Notes: generated by a model not told the origin, from the sequence alone. A stretch of DNA of 64,000 nt from Flagellimonas olearia (GCF_009184425.1 NZ_WELG01000002.1:1447375-1511374); one strand, 5' to 3'. Positions 1-9,447 are shown, counted from the stretch's first letter. Numbers and translations are program-made.

Positions 1-487
1 TTTTGCCAAGCTCCCGGTACACTTCAAAGAACGCAGGGTCAGAACCCACACTGTACATATGGGAATCTATATGGGTGGGCCGTAATCCATACGCCAAAGC
101 CTTTTCGATTTGGGCGGAAAGCTCTTTGGCCACTTCGTTGGCAGACGCCTGTTTTTTAAGAACATCCCTCTTTTTGGGGAAATGCCCGTTTTCATCCACC
201 AAACTGGGAACTTCATGGACGGGCAGTACGGGGCCAAACTTGTAATTTTCCCATTCGCAGGTCAAGGTAAGGTGCACGCCATGGTCAAATTGGGGGTGTG
301 TTTTGGCAAAAAGGGCCATTTCATGGAACCACGGGCAGGGCACCATAATGCTATAGGAATTTACGGATCCGGTGGAAAGGGCCTGTATGGTGGCCTGGTT
401 TTCGGAATGGGACAATCCGGCATCGTCTGCATGGATGATCAACAGTTTGGTCCCTTTTGGGAAACCAAGCGTCTGGGCTGTGTTCAT
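1..487 (-). CDS. ChbG/HpnK (YdjC)-family carbohydrate deacetylase, truncated by window edge
   Basis: About 162 N-terminal codons are visible and the reading frame continues off the left edge. The translation starts [12 protein letters not shown] and soon shows [14 protein letters not shown] (Asp21-Asp22), the metal-binding DD motif of YdjC-type deacetylases. Near the edge it has [11 protein letters not shown], the family's second metal-binding histidine block. Known members remove N-acetyl groups from chito-oligosaccharides or related glycolipids; the substrate here cannot be told. I chose the ATG at 485-487 because it sits a normal distance before the first beta strand. No signal peptide is evident in the visible part, which may mean a cytoplasmic enzyme. 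Confidence 0.8.
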   Translation of the reverse strand, partial: MNTAQTLGFPKGTKLLIIHADDAGLSHSENQATIQALSTGSVNSYSIMVPCPWFHEMALFAKTHPQFDHGVHLTLTCEWENYKFGPVLPVHEVPSLVDENGHFPKKRDVLKKQASANEVAKELSAQIEKALAYGLRPTHIDSHMYSVGSDPAFFEVYRELGK

Positions 488-626
488 ATGGGCAAAGGAA
501 ATTGTAAGGGTCGATTATAAGTAGGATAAAGGTACTGAATTTTGAAATTGGGGTATGCCAAAACCAAAAGAAGCCTGCCATGTGCCCCTGTGGGCCATGG
601 TCTGTATGTGCGGAAAGGGCCTTGGC

Positions 627-899
627 CTACTCGGCGGTGGTGGGGTCTATGATGGCGGCCACCTCGCTCACCGAATTTACAGGAAACCCGCCCTGCTTGG
701 CATGTTCCCGTACCATGTCCTTGTTGGGGGCTATGTACACGCAATAGACCTTGTCCCCGGTGACATAGCTCTGTATCCATTGGATCTCTGGCCCCATGTT
801 CCTGAGAACACCACAGCTAGTCTGCGATATTCCCTTGAGCTGCTCGGCGGTTAAATTACCGGCATCCGGTATTTCCCGCTCAATGACATACTTTGGCAT
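627..899 (-). CDS. DUF4242 (SCO4226-like) small protein
   Basis: A 90-residue protein beginning MPKYVIEREIPDAGNLT. The opening beta strand with YVIER-, followed by a TAEQL helix, a central IQWIQSYVTGDKVYCVYIAP segment and a terminal helix after GFPVNSV, fits DUF4242, a ferredoxin-like-fold family that includes the nickel-binding protein SCO4226. The function in Bacteroidota is unknown. An upstream in-frame ATG at 971 would add 24 basic residues with no family support, so I prefer 899. It lies upstream of the deacetylase on the same strand with a 139-bp gap. Confidence 0.7.
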   Translation of the reverse strand: MPKYVIEREIPDAGNLTAEQLKGISQTSCGVLRNMGPEIQWIQSYVTGDKVYCVYIAPNKDMVREHAKQGGFPVNSVSEVAAIIDPTTAE

Positions 900-1038
900 G
901 TTGTTGAATTTAGTTCCTACTCGTTTGGCTTTTGGGTTACGCCCCGTTTTTGTGTGGTTGCTGGACTCCACTTAAAGATAAGAAATAATGCAGCTTCTTG
1001 AAGGGGTTTATGCCGAAATCCCATAGTTTTTTGTAGTA

Positions 1039-1056
1039 GTCATAATTTATTATGAC
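1039..1056. repeat. Inverted repeat GTCATAA-N4-TTATGAC
   Basis: Perfect 7-bp arms around TTTA. No T-tract follows, so it does not look like a terminator. It lies about 33 bp before the small ORF at 1089 and could be an operator. No second copy was noticed in the window. Confidence 0.4.
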
Positions 1057-1088
1057 CCTTAAAACCAAAAGCTTATCTACATTTGGGT

Positions 1089-1277
1089 ATGTCCCAAAAG
1101 AAAGAAAAATTACAGGAGTTTATTAAGGAGGGTTACGGTACCCCGGCCCAATTGGCCGACATCTTGGACCTTGGGGTGGTCATGTTGTTCTATCTGGAAG
1201 AGGACACCTTTTCCCGAAGGGAAGTACAAAGTGTGGTGGAGGCCCTAAAAGGGATTGAGGGTTGGTTGAGGGATTGA
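1089..1277 (+). CDS. Small hypothetical protein
   Basis: A 62-residue acidic protein starting MSQKKEKLQEFIKEGYGT and ending EALKGIEGWLRD. It looks alpha-helical and has no recognised domain, signal peptide or membrane segment. Codon use resembles the neighbours, which argues for a real gene. A Bacteroidota-like -7 box (TACATTTG, 1078-1085) lies only 3 bp before the ATG, so if that promoter is used the message would be nearly leaderless. Otherwise the true promoter is further upstream, near an 18-bp inverted repeat at 1039-1056. Confidence 0.45.
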   Translation: MSQKKEKLQEFIKEGYGTPAQLADILDLGVVMLFYLEEDTFSRREVQSVVEALKGIEGWLRD

Positions 1278-1331
1278 GGGTTTATGTTATGGTTGGGTGT
1301 ATTGGATTGTAGCCGCTGTTGTAATTGGAAA

Positions 1332-1835
1332 TCATTTACCGAATTCCGTTATACTCAATTCAGGAATTGTTAAGTATACATTTCTTTTTTCCTGTCTTAC
1401 ATTGCCATCGTTCCATTGTCGGACAAAAGTAATTTGAACCGTCTTGTAGTCTGAAGCATTTTTGATTTGTTTTAAAACAAGTTCAGCGACTTCTTTTGCC
1501 AATCCATTGGCTGACTCATCATTTCGATAGTCAGTCAAACTTTCTGGATTTAAGAGAACCGCCTGTAACCACATTCGTTCGTTAATTTGCTCTTTTGTTT
1601 CTTTGTCATATCCATGTGTTTGAAAGGTTCCAATTTTAGATTCTTCTGCGGAAAATAGCTCTTTGAGTTTAAATTCGGCAGATTCCTTTGATTCATTGAA
1701 CTCAGGCTCAATAACATAGCTGTAATCTGGAGGAGGCATATTCTTTAATTCATTCAGTGCCTTGTATAATCTTTGATTACAAGAAAACAAGGTTAGAAAT
1801 GCCATGCTTAAAAATGTCAACTTAATTCCTTTCAT
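1332..1835 (-). CDS. Putative lipoprotein of unknown function
   Basis: A 167-residue protein with a lipoprotein signal peptide (MKGIKLTFLSMAFLTLFSC, lipobox Cys19). The mature part is hydrophilic, with a long helical central region and a C-terminal beta-rich half (VQITFVRQWNDGNVRQEKR). I recognise no family. The gene is visibly more AT-rich than its neighbours and uses A/T-ending codons more often, consistent with recent acquisition or weak selection. It probably sits on the inner face of the outer membrane or in the periplasm. Confidence 0.6.
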   Translation of the reverse strand: MKGIKLTFLSMAFLTLFSCNQRLYKALNELKNMPPPDYSYVIEPEFNESKESAEFKLKELFSAEESKIGTFQTHGYDKETKEQINERMWLQAVLLNPESLTDYRNDESANGLAKEVAELVLKQIKNASDYKTVQITFVRQWNDGNVRQEKRNVYLTIPELSITEFGK

Positions 1836-1946
1836 AGGCCTCGTTCAATAACGTACAACACGATTTTAGGAATAAAAATACACCTTTTACCCGAAGTATG
1901 GTCTAGGCCTAAATGGTCTTGGAGGGATGGTTGCAATGAATTATGG

Positions 1947-3179
1947 TCATAGGTTTTGTTCCACAACTTTGTTGAATCTCTGGTTTAGGCCATCTATAAA
2001 TTGATGCGTTTTTTTATCAAAGCCAATGATATGTCCTAAAGTGTCTCTTTTAAAATGAAACCATAATTCTGCATCCGTATCAAAAAACAAATCTTTTCCG
2101 TAGGGATAAATTGGGATTGGGTCACGGACAATGTTCCTGCGTACAATTTGAAATTTTAAGGTGTCATTTTCAATGATGATGTTGTTCCAATACACCTTAC
2201 TTTTCTCAAATAAAAAGCTCCCTAAATATTCCTTTTGTGCTTCGGGTGAAATTGTTTTTGGTTGTAAGAACCTATTGCGTTGGACCCGTCTTTCCTTGAG
2301 ATTGTACTTGTCGCCATTTTCCAAAAGATAGAACTTTCCCTTTCCCGTTTCAAGGGTATCGATCTCATTAAAATAGTCCGCCCAAAATGTACCGTCATAT
2401 AGGGCAACATATTTATCCCCAATGACTTCAAATACATTTCCTTGGACCACAACAGCGGTGTTTTTATCCACACCCACACCTAATAGTTCAGGGTTTACTT
2501 CCAGTAATTCGAACATGTCGTATTGCCTGTTTCGTTCAAGGTGGTGTTGGTCAAAAGCGGTGTTGGATACAAACCCGAAACCAACGTTGGAATCGCTGAT
2601 TATGTTGTAGTTGCCGTCCTCCTCTCGTCCTCCTCTTACCAAATAGGAACCTTGGATAGATGCTCCTGCTGAGTGTCCGCCAATAATTCCACCGCGATCT
2701 AGAACGTTTTTCAATTCCGCATGGGTCTTGGTGTTTAAATAGGTATCGGCCATTCGCCATTGTCTTCCTCCGGTAAGCCAAACCGCAGTAGCAGTTTTGA
2801 GCGGTTTTACAAAATCATCGCTATTGGCCATTAAAGTGTCCCTTGTGTGCATGAATTCAATGCTATCGAACCCTCGTTCCCTGAACTGCCGTTCCAAAAT
2901 TTTAAATTCTGGGTCATACTGGATTGAACCTTCATCAAAAGCTGTTGGAATCACCACAAGTTTAGCTGACTTGCCACCTGCCAAATCAAAAAACACTTGC
3001 CACATTTCATCCGTCATACCACCGCCACCAATTAACAATGCACCACTTTTTGGCCCTATGGACTGACTTTTGGCGGTATTCGATTCATTTTCTGGATTTT
3101 GGCAAGAAATTGCTGAAATCAGAAGTAAAATTATAGATAGGTTTTTAAGACTTTTCAATGTCAATTTCCTAATGTCCAT
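1947..3179 (-). CDS. Cyanophycinase-like lipoprotein (peptidase S51 / class-I GATase-like fold)
   Basis: A 410-residue protein with lipobox Cys26 (ISAISC). Residues 44-290 match cyanophycinase-type S51 peptidases: GALLIGGGGM near the start, VWLTGGRQWRM (about 133-143), the nucleophile elbow GGHSAGA with Ser170, and the later DQHHLERNR block. Cyanophycinases release beta-Asp-Arg dipeptides, but many secreted Bacteroidota homologues have unknown peptide substrates. The C-terminal ~120 residues form an extra, probably beta-rich region of unknown role. The lipid anchor implies activity outside the cytoplasm. It is a single gene with no operon partners close by. Confidence 0.8.
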   Translation of the reverse strand: MDIRKLTLKSLKNLSIILLLISAISCQNPENESNTAKSQSIGPKSGALLIGGGGMTDEMWQVFFDLAGGKSAKLVVIPTAFDEGSIQYDPEFKILERQFRERGFDSIEFMHTRDTLMANSDDFVKPLKTATAVWLTGGRQWRMADTYLNTKTHAELKNVLDRGGIIGGHSAGASIQGSYLVRGGREEDGNYNIISDSNVGFGFVSNTAFDQHHLERNRQYDMFELLEVNPELLGVGVDKNTAVVVQGNVFEVIGDKYVALYDGTFWADYFNEIDTLETGKGKFYLLENGDKYNLKERRVQRNRFLQPKTISPEAQKEYLGSFLFEKSKVYWNNIIIENDTLKFQIVRRNIVRDPIPIYPYGKDLFFDTDAELWFHFKRDTLGHIIGFDKKTHQFIDGLNQRFNKVVEQNL

Positions 3180-3279
3180 AAATTGCGGGAGGTTTCTTCT
3201 AAATGTTAACTGGTTGGTTTATGGAATGTAAAATACACCTTTTTCCCGAAGGGAGACCCCGAACAGGCGACCCTATCGG

Positions 3280-4173
3280 TCATGGTTTCAGTTCCGTATG
3301 GTGCGGGGTATCCGGTTCTATATGGATCAAAACGTGGCCCAAATTGGGGATCTCGCTCCGTAAATGATCTTTAAGATGGTGCGATATGTCATGCCCTTCC
3401 TTCACCGAAATGTCCCCATCCACAATGGCGTGTAGGTCCACATGGTACTTCATGCCCGCTTTTCGGATAAAACATTTTTCCGTCCCTACCACTCCCTTCA
3501 CCTTAATGGATTCTTCCCGGATCTCCTCCAACAGGTCATCGTACAAATGTTCGTCCATGATTTCCCCCAGTGCTGGTCTAAAGATCAAATAGCTGTTGTA
3601 GAGGATAAAGGTGGAGGCCAACAAAGCGGCCCAATCGTCCGCCGTTTCATATCCTTTTCCGAACACCAAGGCTATGGTGATTCCAATAAATGCCATGATA
3701 GAGGTAATGGCGTCGCTGCGGTGGTGCCAGGCATCTGCCCTGAGCGAGGAACTGTGGGTCTCCTTACTTTTTTTGATGACGATCCTGAACGAGATTTCCT
3801 TCCAAAGGATAATGCAGCCCAACACGATCAGGGTCCATGGTTTGGGCACTTTGTGGGGCGTTCTAATGTTTTGGATGCTTTCATACGCGATTACCGTGGC
3901 CGAAGTGACCAAGAAGGCCACTACCAAAAAAGTAATCAGGGGTTCAATTTTTCCATGGCCGTACGGATGGTTCTCATCGGCGGGCCTCTTGGCATATTTT
4001 AAACCGAACAGGACCAATAGCGAAGAAAAAATATCGGTGGTGGACTCAATGGCATCGGCAATAAGGGCGTACGAATTCCCAAAGAACCCGGCAAGGCCTT
4101 TAATCAAGGCCAAACTGGCATTTCCAATAATACTGAAATACGTGGTCCGAATTGCGCTTTGTTCGCTATCCAT
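3280..4173 (-). CDS. Cation diffusion facilitator (CDF) transporter
   Basis: A 297-residue CDF protein, about the usual length. The N-terminal half carries six predicted membrane segments. ADAIESTTDIFSS in TM2 and HHRSDAITS in TM5 provide the family's metal-site residues, and YAKRPADENHPYGHGKIEPL is the typical loop after TM2. The C-terminal cytoplasmic dimerisation domain (about 210-297) has the ferredoxin-like fold pattern with metal-ligand histidines (YHVDLHAIVDGD, GHDISHHLKDHL). CDF proteins export divalent metals such as Zn, Fe or Mn in exchange for protons. The specific metal cannot be assigned from these motifs. Confidence 0.88.
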   Translation of the reverse strand: MDSEQSAIRTTYFSIIGNASLALIKGLAGFFGNSYALIADAIESTTDIFSSLLVLFGLKYAKRPADENHPYGHGKIEPLITFLVVAFLVTSATVIAYESIQNIRTPHKVPKPWTLIVLGCIILWKEISFRIVIKKSKETHSSSLRADAWHHRSDAITSIMAFIGITIALVFGKGYETADDWAALLASTFILYNSYLIFRPALGEIMDEHLYDDLLEEIREESIKVKGVVGTEKCFIRKAGMKYHVDLHAIVDGDISVKEGHDISHHLKDHLRSEIPNLGHVLIHIEPDTPHHTELKP

Positions 4174-4196
4174 TTTTGGTGTTCGGGTGCATCATC

Positions 4197-4868
4197 CTAT
4201 TGCTTGTCGTCTGCCAAGGGCGAGATCATAATGTGGGCCCTGTGCGTTCCCGGGTTCATGATCCAAGGGTGGTTGGATCCCACGGGATTTTCGGGAAGTC
4301 CTGTGGATTCGGCCGTGGCAAAGGGTAGATACACCACGTAGCGGTATTTTGCACCCTCCACTTTATGCGTTTCGGGGTCGTAGCGCTCATTGGGGCCGTA
4401 ATAAATGTGCAGGGTGGCCCCAGCTATGCCCATATCCAGTTTTCCGGATTTGGCCTCTTCTTCCCGAATATCGAAAATTTCGGTGCCGGTCTTTCCTTCG
4501 GCTCTAAGTTCCCGGCCCCTGGCCATAAAAGGTTCCAGACTCTTGTGGTAACAGGCGGCATTGAACCCGGATTTTTTTGGGTCGTCCGCCAAAACGATGA
4601 ATTCGTTGTTCCCTTCCTTATAGGTCACCAATTCCCCTTCGTTGTTGTAGCCGATGACCTTGCATCCGGCGCGACTTGCCTCCGGGGCGGCCATCAAGGA
4701 GGTGGCGATTAGGGCTTCTTCGGTATCAATGGCAACGAAATGGGTGGCGGTGCTGTCCGTTGCCATTTCTGTTGAAGGGGACTCCTCTGCGGTGTCCTTG
4801 GTCTTGTTTGAGGTGTTGCAGGACATCAAAGCTCCTGTCAGGGCCAATACGGTGATGATATGTTTCAT
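4197..4868 (-). CDS. Putative lipoprotein, unknown function
   Basis: A 223-residue protein with a short signal and lipobox (MKHIITVLALTGALMSC, Cys17), then a low-complexity Ser/Thr/Glu linker (about 18-45). The mature domain has many short motifs rather than repeats, for example SRAGCKVIGYN, NAACYHKSLEPFMARGRELR and GSNHPWIMNPGTHRAHIMI near the end. The single cysteines after the lipobox could form a disulfide. I do not recognise the fold. It lies 23 bp upstream of the CDF transporter gene on the same strand, so co-transcription is likely. Confidence 0.6.
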   Translation of the reverse strand: MKHIITVLALTGALMSCNTSNKTKDTAEESPSTEMATDSTATHFVAIDTEEALIATSLMAAPEASRAGCKVIGYNNEGELVTYKEGNNEFIVLADDPKKSGFNAACYHKSLEPFMARGRELRAEGKTGTEIFDIREEEAKSGKLDMGIAGATLHIYYGPNERYDPETHKVEGAKYRYVVYLPFATAESTGLPENPVGSNHPWIMNPGTHRAHIMISPLADDKQ

Positions 4869-4925
4869 TTTCCACGATTTTAAGGGTTGCTCTCGGTCGG
4901 TTTAAGATACCACAAAATTTGCAGA

Positions 4926-6392
4926 TTATTTGGAGTAGTCAATTCCCAAGTCGTTGGTACGGACCTCCTTCAGTTTGTCCTTTAGTTTTTGCTGAAAATC
5001 GGCCACCACATCGGCGTATTTGGGATCGTAGGCGAGGTTGGTGTATTGCTTTGGGTCGTTTTCCATGTCGAAAAGTTCCATGCCCGATGCGGCATCTTCA
5101 TCGTATTGGATATAAGCCCATTTGTCTGTTCGCAGGAGAAAGGTTTTTCCGCCTTGCGATACGCTGAAGGCCATATCCCTGACTTTTTCAGTGGGGTCCT
5201 CCAATAGTTTTACCAAATTTTTTCCCTGTAGATGCTCGGAATATTCCACTCCGGCCAATGAGGCAATGGTGGGGTATAGGTCGATGAGTTCAACAAACGA
5301 ATTACATACGGCGGGTTTTTGACCGGGTACTTTTATAATCAAAGGCACCTTGGCCGATTCTTCGTGCAGGCTCACCTTCATCCAAAAATCGTGTTCCCCC
5401 AGATGGAATCCATGGTCGGAAGCGAATACTACGATGGTATTATCTTCCAGCCCTTCCTCTTCCAAAGTCTTTAATACTTTCCCTACCTGCTCATCCATAA
5501 AGGAAACGGAAGCATAATAGGCGGCAACGGCCTTTTGCTGTTGCTCAATACTCATTTGTCCATTTACACTGGTCACGTAATTGATGCCCCTTTTGGGGAT
5601 GTCGTCCCAGTCATTTTCCACTTTTTTGGGTAAAACGATATCGGCATAGGAGTACGGGTCAAAATGGGATTTTGGGGCCACAAAGGGAACATGGGGCCGT
5701 ACCATTCCCACGGCGAGGAAGAATTTTTCATTCTTGTGTTGGCGAATCAGCTCACTGGCCTTTTGGGCCGTTTTTCCATCGGCATGGACCAGATCGTCTC
5801 CATCCGCCTTGACAATGGTCATTACGTTGCCTCCTTTTCGTTCTATGGCGCCATCGGGGTTGCCCTGTACGAGTTCGGCCTCTCCCTTGGTTTGCCATTC
5901 CGGGGCCTGACTGTTGTATTTTTCATTCCACGAAGCGGGGTCGTCCTTGCCATCGCTGCCCTGTTCAATATCGATGGGAACACCCATATGGAAAATCTTG
6001 CTCACCCGGGCCGTATAATACCCATTGTCCTTGAAAGACTGGGACCATGTTTTTCGTTCCTCACCAATGTTTTCACGACCGCTCACATATCCGTAGGTGG
6101 TGGTGGCATTGGGATAGTACCCACTCATGAAAGAGGCCCGCGAGGGGCCACACACCGGATATTGGCAATAGGCTTTGGTAAATCGGGTTCCTTCCGATGC
6201 CAGTTTGTCGATATTGGGCGTATGTACGGCCTTGTTTCCATAGGATGACACGGCCGTTGCGGTAAGATCGTCGGAAATGATGAAAAGTACATTGTAGTCC
6301 TGTTCCTGTTTTTGGGAATATGAAAATAGATGTAGGCCCGCACAAAGGACTATACTTAGTAATGAACTTCTTTTTAAAAATAACGCTGGCAT
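4926..6392 (-). CDS. Secreted sulfatase, iduronate-2-sulfatase-like
   Basis: A 488-residue type I sulfatase with an N-terminal signal peptide. Metal-binding Asp41-Asp42 (IISDDLT) is followed by the C-x-P-S-R signature CGPSRASFMSG, where Cys81 is the residue converted to formylglycine. GMVRPHVPFVAP and ASDHGFHLGEHDFWMK supply further active-site residues. Overall it resembles iduronate-2-sulfatase-type enzymes used by marine Bacteroidota on sulfated polysaccharides. Activation requires a formylglycine-generating enzyme or anaerobic sulfatase maturase, neither of which is in this window. No SusCD pair is adjacent, so it is not part of an obvious polysaccharide-utilisation locus. Confidence 0.87.
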   Translation of the reverse strand: MPALFLKRSSLLSIVLCAGLHLFSYSQKQEQDYNVLFIISDDLTATAVSSYGNKAVHTPNIDKLASEGTRFTKAYCQYPVCGPSRASFMSGYYPNATTTYGYVSGRENIGEERKTWSQSFKDNGYYTARVSKIFHMGVPIDIEQGSDGKDDPASWNEKYNSQAPEWQTKGEAELVQGNPDGAIERKGGNVMTIVKADGDDLVHADGKTAQKASELIRQHKNEKFFLAVGMVRPHVPFVAPKSHFDPYSYADIVLPKKVENDWDDIPKRGINYVTSVNGQMSIEQQQKAVAAYYASVSFMDEQVGKVLKTLEEEGLEDNTIVVFASDHGFHLGEHDFWMKVSLHEESAKVPLIIKVPGQKPAVCNSFVELIDLYPTIASLAGVEYSEHLQGKNLVKLLEDPTEKVRDMAFSVSQGGKTFLLRTDKWAYIQYDEDAASGMELFDMENDPKQYTNLAYDPKYADVVADFQQKLKDKLKEVRTNDLGIDYSK

Positions 6393-6464
6393 GGTTTTCT
6401 ATGGTTGATTTTATATTTAAATGTATCGTATTGCCCCAAATTGGATTAAACGTGTGAGCTTGTT

Positions 6465-6818
6465 TTATGGCGTGTTTTCAGATACCCTGAACCGTACAAT
6501 TTCAGCAATTAAATCCAAAGGTATGGCTTGGTCCAATGGAAATTGAACGGAGCCCTTGCCTTGTTTGTATTGGGACAGTTGGGACTCGAATGCACTATGC
6601 CCTGTTGGAGTGGCATAGAAGCCGATATGCTTTGCATATCCGGCGAAATACACCAAGGGTTTTTTGTGGAGTTTGTAGGCAGGCATGCCATACGCAATAC
6701 CTTCAATGGCATCGGGGGCATTTTTTTGGATGACTGTGCGAATCTGGTTGAGCTTTTTCTGAATTTCCAAGGGAAACTCGGCGATATACCCATCCACATC
6801 TATTGGTTTTTTGTTCAT
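6465..6818 (-). CDS. DUF1801 / YdhG-like small protein
   Basis: A 117-residue protein starting MNKKPIDVDGYIAEFP, with IEGIAYGMPAYKLHKKPLVYFAGYAKHIGFY, which is characteristic of DUF1801 proteins (iron chaperone YdhG/frataxin-like fold). An upstream ATG at 6860 lies inside the preceding gene and would add a Lys/Arg-rich stretch, so I take 6818. It begins 4 bp after the stop of the EEP-domain gene and is probably translated from the same message. Its role is not established; the family is linked to iron handling in some Gram-positives. Confidence 0.72.
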   Translation of the reverse strand: MNKKPIDVDGYIAEFPLEIQKKLNQIRTVIQKNAPDAIEGIAYGMPAYKLHKKPLVYFAGYAKHIGFYATPTGHSAFESQLSQYKQGKGSVQFPLDQAIPLDLIAEIVRFRVSENTP

Positions 6819-6822
6819 TTTT

Positions 6823-7881
6823 CTAGTTTTCTTCCTGTGCGGCTTCCTTGCCTTCCACAATAATGGAAACCACTTCTTGTTTCAATTCTGGCTCTATGGC
6901 TTTTACGGTTTTATGTCCCGTATCGGTAATGGTAAATGTAGCAAATAGTGGCAAATGGTCGGAGCCAATGGCGGGCAAGGTCTTTATTTGGTGAACTTCC
7001 ATGTCCCTAGAGTGGAACAATAGGTCTATGGGGAAACGGAACAGTTTGGGTTTTACCGGGAAGGTGCTGTAGAACCCCTTTCCCAAGCGGGCATCCTTTA
7101 GCTTGGAGATTTTTGAGAAGAGTTTAGAGCTTTTGGACCAGCACACATTGTTGAAATCGCCCGAAACCAAGGTAGGCATCTTTTTATCATGGACTTTCCG
7201 AGCCACCATCATGAGTTCCGCGTCTTTTTGTTTGGAGGTAGGCTTTTCCGTAGGGCTCGGAGGTGGCGGATGGATGCCCCAAAAGGTGAAATCGGTACCA
7301 TTTTTGTCCACCAAAGTGGCTTCAATGGAAGGGTGCTCATCGGAAATCAAATAATGGCCTTGACAGGATTTTACCTTGAGCTTGGAGTACAAATGCATGC
7401 CATACCGGTTCTCTTTGGACATTTTGTGTGAAAAGGTGAAGTCACTTTCAATTTCTGAAAGTGCTTTTTCCCATTCCAAGTTACTTTCCATGGTAAGGAA
7501 GAGGTCCGGTTGGATTGTTTTGACCAACCCGATGAGTTTTTGATAATCGGTATTTTTTTGAAGCACATTGACACTGATCAGGGTAATGGCTTTTTCTGGA
7601 ACGCCTTTGGACTGCTTTCGAAATGGCAGATAGGGCCAGATGATAAAAAGTTGGTAGGCGATTGCCATTAAAAGCAAGACTTGGGTGAGTGTACCCAGAA
7701 ATAGGGAGCCACTACTGAAGAACAAATCGGTTATGAACAGCACCACCAGTAGTGCTAAGAGTTGCAGTCGTACAAAATCAAAAATGCGGAAAAACCAATG
7801 CTTAAAATCCAAAAAGGGCAAGAAACTCACCAAGGCACACAAAATTGACAATGTGTTCAGTACAATATGCCAATAATCCAT
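6823..7881 (-). CDS. Endonuclease/exonuclease/phosphatase (EEP)-family membrane protein
   Basis: A 352-residue protein. The first ~90 residues hold three hydrophobic segments; the rest is an EEP domain with the expected catalytic set: ISVNVLQKN (Asn), LTMESN (Glu), WGIHPPPP (His), VSGDFNN (Asp/Asn) and IGSDHLPL (Asp-His). The membrane anchor plus EEP fold suggests a nuclease or phosphodiesterase/phosphatase acting at the inner membrane, probably on the outside. The substrate is unknown. A Glu-rich C-terminal tail (about 325-352) extends past the domain. It is followed by the DUF1801 gene with a 4-bp gap. Confidence 0.8.
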   Translation of the reverse strand: MDYWHIVLNTLSILCALVSFLPFLDFKHWFFRIFDFVRLQLLALLVVLFITDLFFSSGSLFLGTLTQVLLLMAIAYQLFIIWPYLPFRKQSKGVPEKAITLISVNVLQKNTDYQKLIGLVKTIQPDLFLTMESNLEWEKALSEIESDFTFSHKMSKENRYGMHLYSKLKVKSCQGHYLISDEHPSIEATLVDKNGTDFTFWGIHPPPPSPTEKPTSKQKDAELMMVARKVHDKKMPTLVSGDFNNVCWSKSSKLFSKISKLKDARLGKGFYSTFPVKPKLFRFPIDLLFHSRDMEVHQIKTLPAIGSDHLPLFATFTITDTGHKTVKAIEPELKQEVVSIIVEGKEAAQEEN

Positions 7882-7997
7882 GTGTAGTTGTATTGATTTT
7901 TTGCTTTAAATAGGGAGTAAGGGCAACCACTGGTAAGTTACCACATAAATTTTAAATGGTCGAAACTGCTTTGGATTTGGGTGTATTCTTTTAGGGC

Positions 7998-9380
7998 CTA
8001 TTTTTCCCCAAGATGCTTTAGCAAACCATCCAGAATTTCATCATCCTCATTCAGCAAATGATCTTTAATAAAGATGTCCGGTATTACACCCTCCTTTTGG
8101 GTACTCCCGTTCACCCGGACAATTTTTCCTTTGGATACACTGACGGAAATCCCGGTGTGGGGGAGCTGGTATTGGAACTGGGAGGCATATAGGGAGGGAT
8201 AATCGCCTGTTTCTTCCCCAACTAGGGTGCCAAATCCGTAGTCCTGTATTTGCGCCGCGGTAACCGCCGATTGGGAGTGCGATTGCCGGTTGATCAAGAC
8301 ATAGACCTTGCCTTTATAACGTTTGGCGATAGGTTGCGGAGGGTAATCGTCAAAATTATAGTCATAAACCTCACCATCCTTATGGTCCAGTATTTGTTTC
8401 CAATAAACCGCAGTGGTATCGTTGTTTTGTCGAACCTGTTCTTTTAAAAAAGCACTTGTTTTTAGGGTGAAACTCGAATGCCATTGAAAGGGTCTGTCGG
8501 CAATATAGGACACCAAATAATCGCTGAAAGCATTGTCGCCACCGCCATTGTTCCGTAAGTCTATGATCAAGTTTCCACTCTTTTTTGAATGTATTTCAGC
8601 AAAGGAAGAATCAATGAACTGTTTGAATTTGGGTTCGTCCCCAGAAAAATTTCCCGGATTCAGATAAGCGGTCTGTCCTTTGAACCACAATTTCATAGTG
8701 GCGTTCAGCACTTCAGTGCGTTTCATTTCGTACCCGTCGATGAGGTCCACAGCCTTTAAGGAATACGTTGTGTTTTTGCCTTTTGATTGAATTTCAACCT
8801 CAAACTGATCATGCCGTCCAAAGACTTGCCAATAGAGCCTTGGAAAGGAATACAGTTCTATTTTGGCATTCTTAAAATAGGATCGCTCCGCCGAAATCTG
8901 GGGATATATCTTGGAGAGAATTTCTGCCATCGGTATTCCATTGATACGTAAAATCTTGTCCCCAACTTTTATGCTGTCGTTATCCGACCAATTTTTTCTG
9001 ATCAGGGGAATATTGTATTCAAAGGCAATTTCCAAAGGAAAAATAGTACCGCCCGCATAGGCATATGCACCATAGGATTGACCGGGGAAACCGATTTCGG
9101 TATGTCCATTGTTTACCACAGAGATTAATTGTTGTAAGATGGTGGTAGTTTCCAATAGGCTGAATGAATCCTTTTGGATCCCTTCCTTAATTTGCAGATA
9201 TCTTGCATTGAACTCTTGTTCCGTGATATAGGCATATAGGTTATAATGAGCTTCTTCCAAAGATTCTTGTAGTGTCTTTAAATCTTCCAACACCTCTTTT
9301 TTTGAAAACTTTGGACGTAATTGCCCAAAAAAGAGGTATGGAACCAGCAAGAAAATAAGGAGTAAATACTTTGATTTCAT
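7998..9380 (-). CDS. S41-family (C-terminal-processing-like) peptidase
   Basis: A 460-residue secreted protein: signal peptide (about 1-19), helical N-terminal domain, a PDZ-like region around KVGDKILRINGIPM, then an S41 domain with NLIIDLRNNGGGDNAF and NRQSHSQSAVTAAQIQDYG. The SHSQSA serine is the likely nucleophile, followed by LVGEETGDYPS. S41 enzymes trim C-termini or degrade periplasmic proteins. Many Bacteroidota have numerous secreted members of unknown substrate. A monocistronic position and 118 bp to the EEP gene suggest its own promoter. Confidence 0.82.
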   Translation of the reverse strand: MKSKYLLLIFLLVPYLFFGQLRPKFSKKEVLEDLKTLQESLEEAHYNLYAYITEQEFNARYLQIKEGIQKDSFSLLETTTILQQLISVVNNGHTEIGFPGQSYGAYAYAGGTIFPLEIAFEYNIPLIRKNWSDNDSIKVGDKILRINGIPMAEILSKIYPQISAERSYFKNAKIELYSFPRLYWQVFGRHDQFEVEIQSKGKNTTYSLKAVDLIDGYEMKRTEVLNATMKLWFKGQTAYLNPGNFSGDEPKFKQFIDSSFAEIHSKKSGNLIIDLRNNGGGDNAFSDYLVSYIADRPFQWHSSFTLKTSAFLKEQVRQNNDTTAVYWKQILDHKDGEVYDYNFDDYPPQPIAKRYKGKVYVLINRQSHSQSAVTAAQIQDYGFGTLVGEETGDYPSLYASQFQYQLPHTGISVSVSKGKIVRVNGSTQKEGVIPDIFIKDHLLNEDDEILDGLLKHLGEK

Positions 9381-9447
9381 TTGTTTGATGGGTAAATAGT
9401 TTTAATTACAATCCAACAAATACAAAGACGACTATGGTGAAAATTCG

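Noticed and set aside
3442..4231. Long plus-strand frames antisense to the CDF transporter
   Set aside because: These are shadows of the minus-strand gene; they carry no domain and the minus frame has all CDF motifs.
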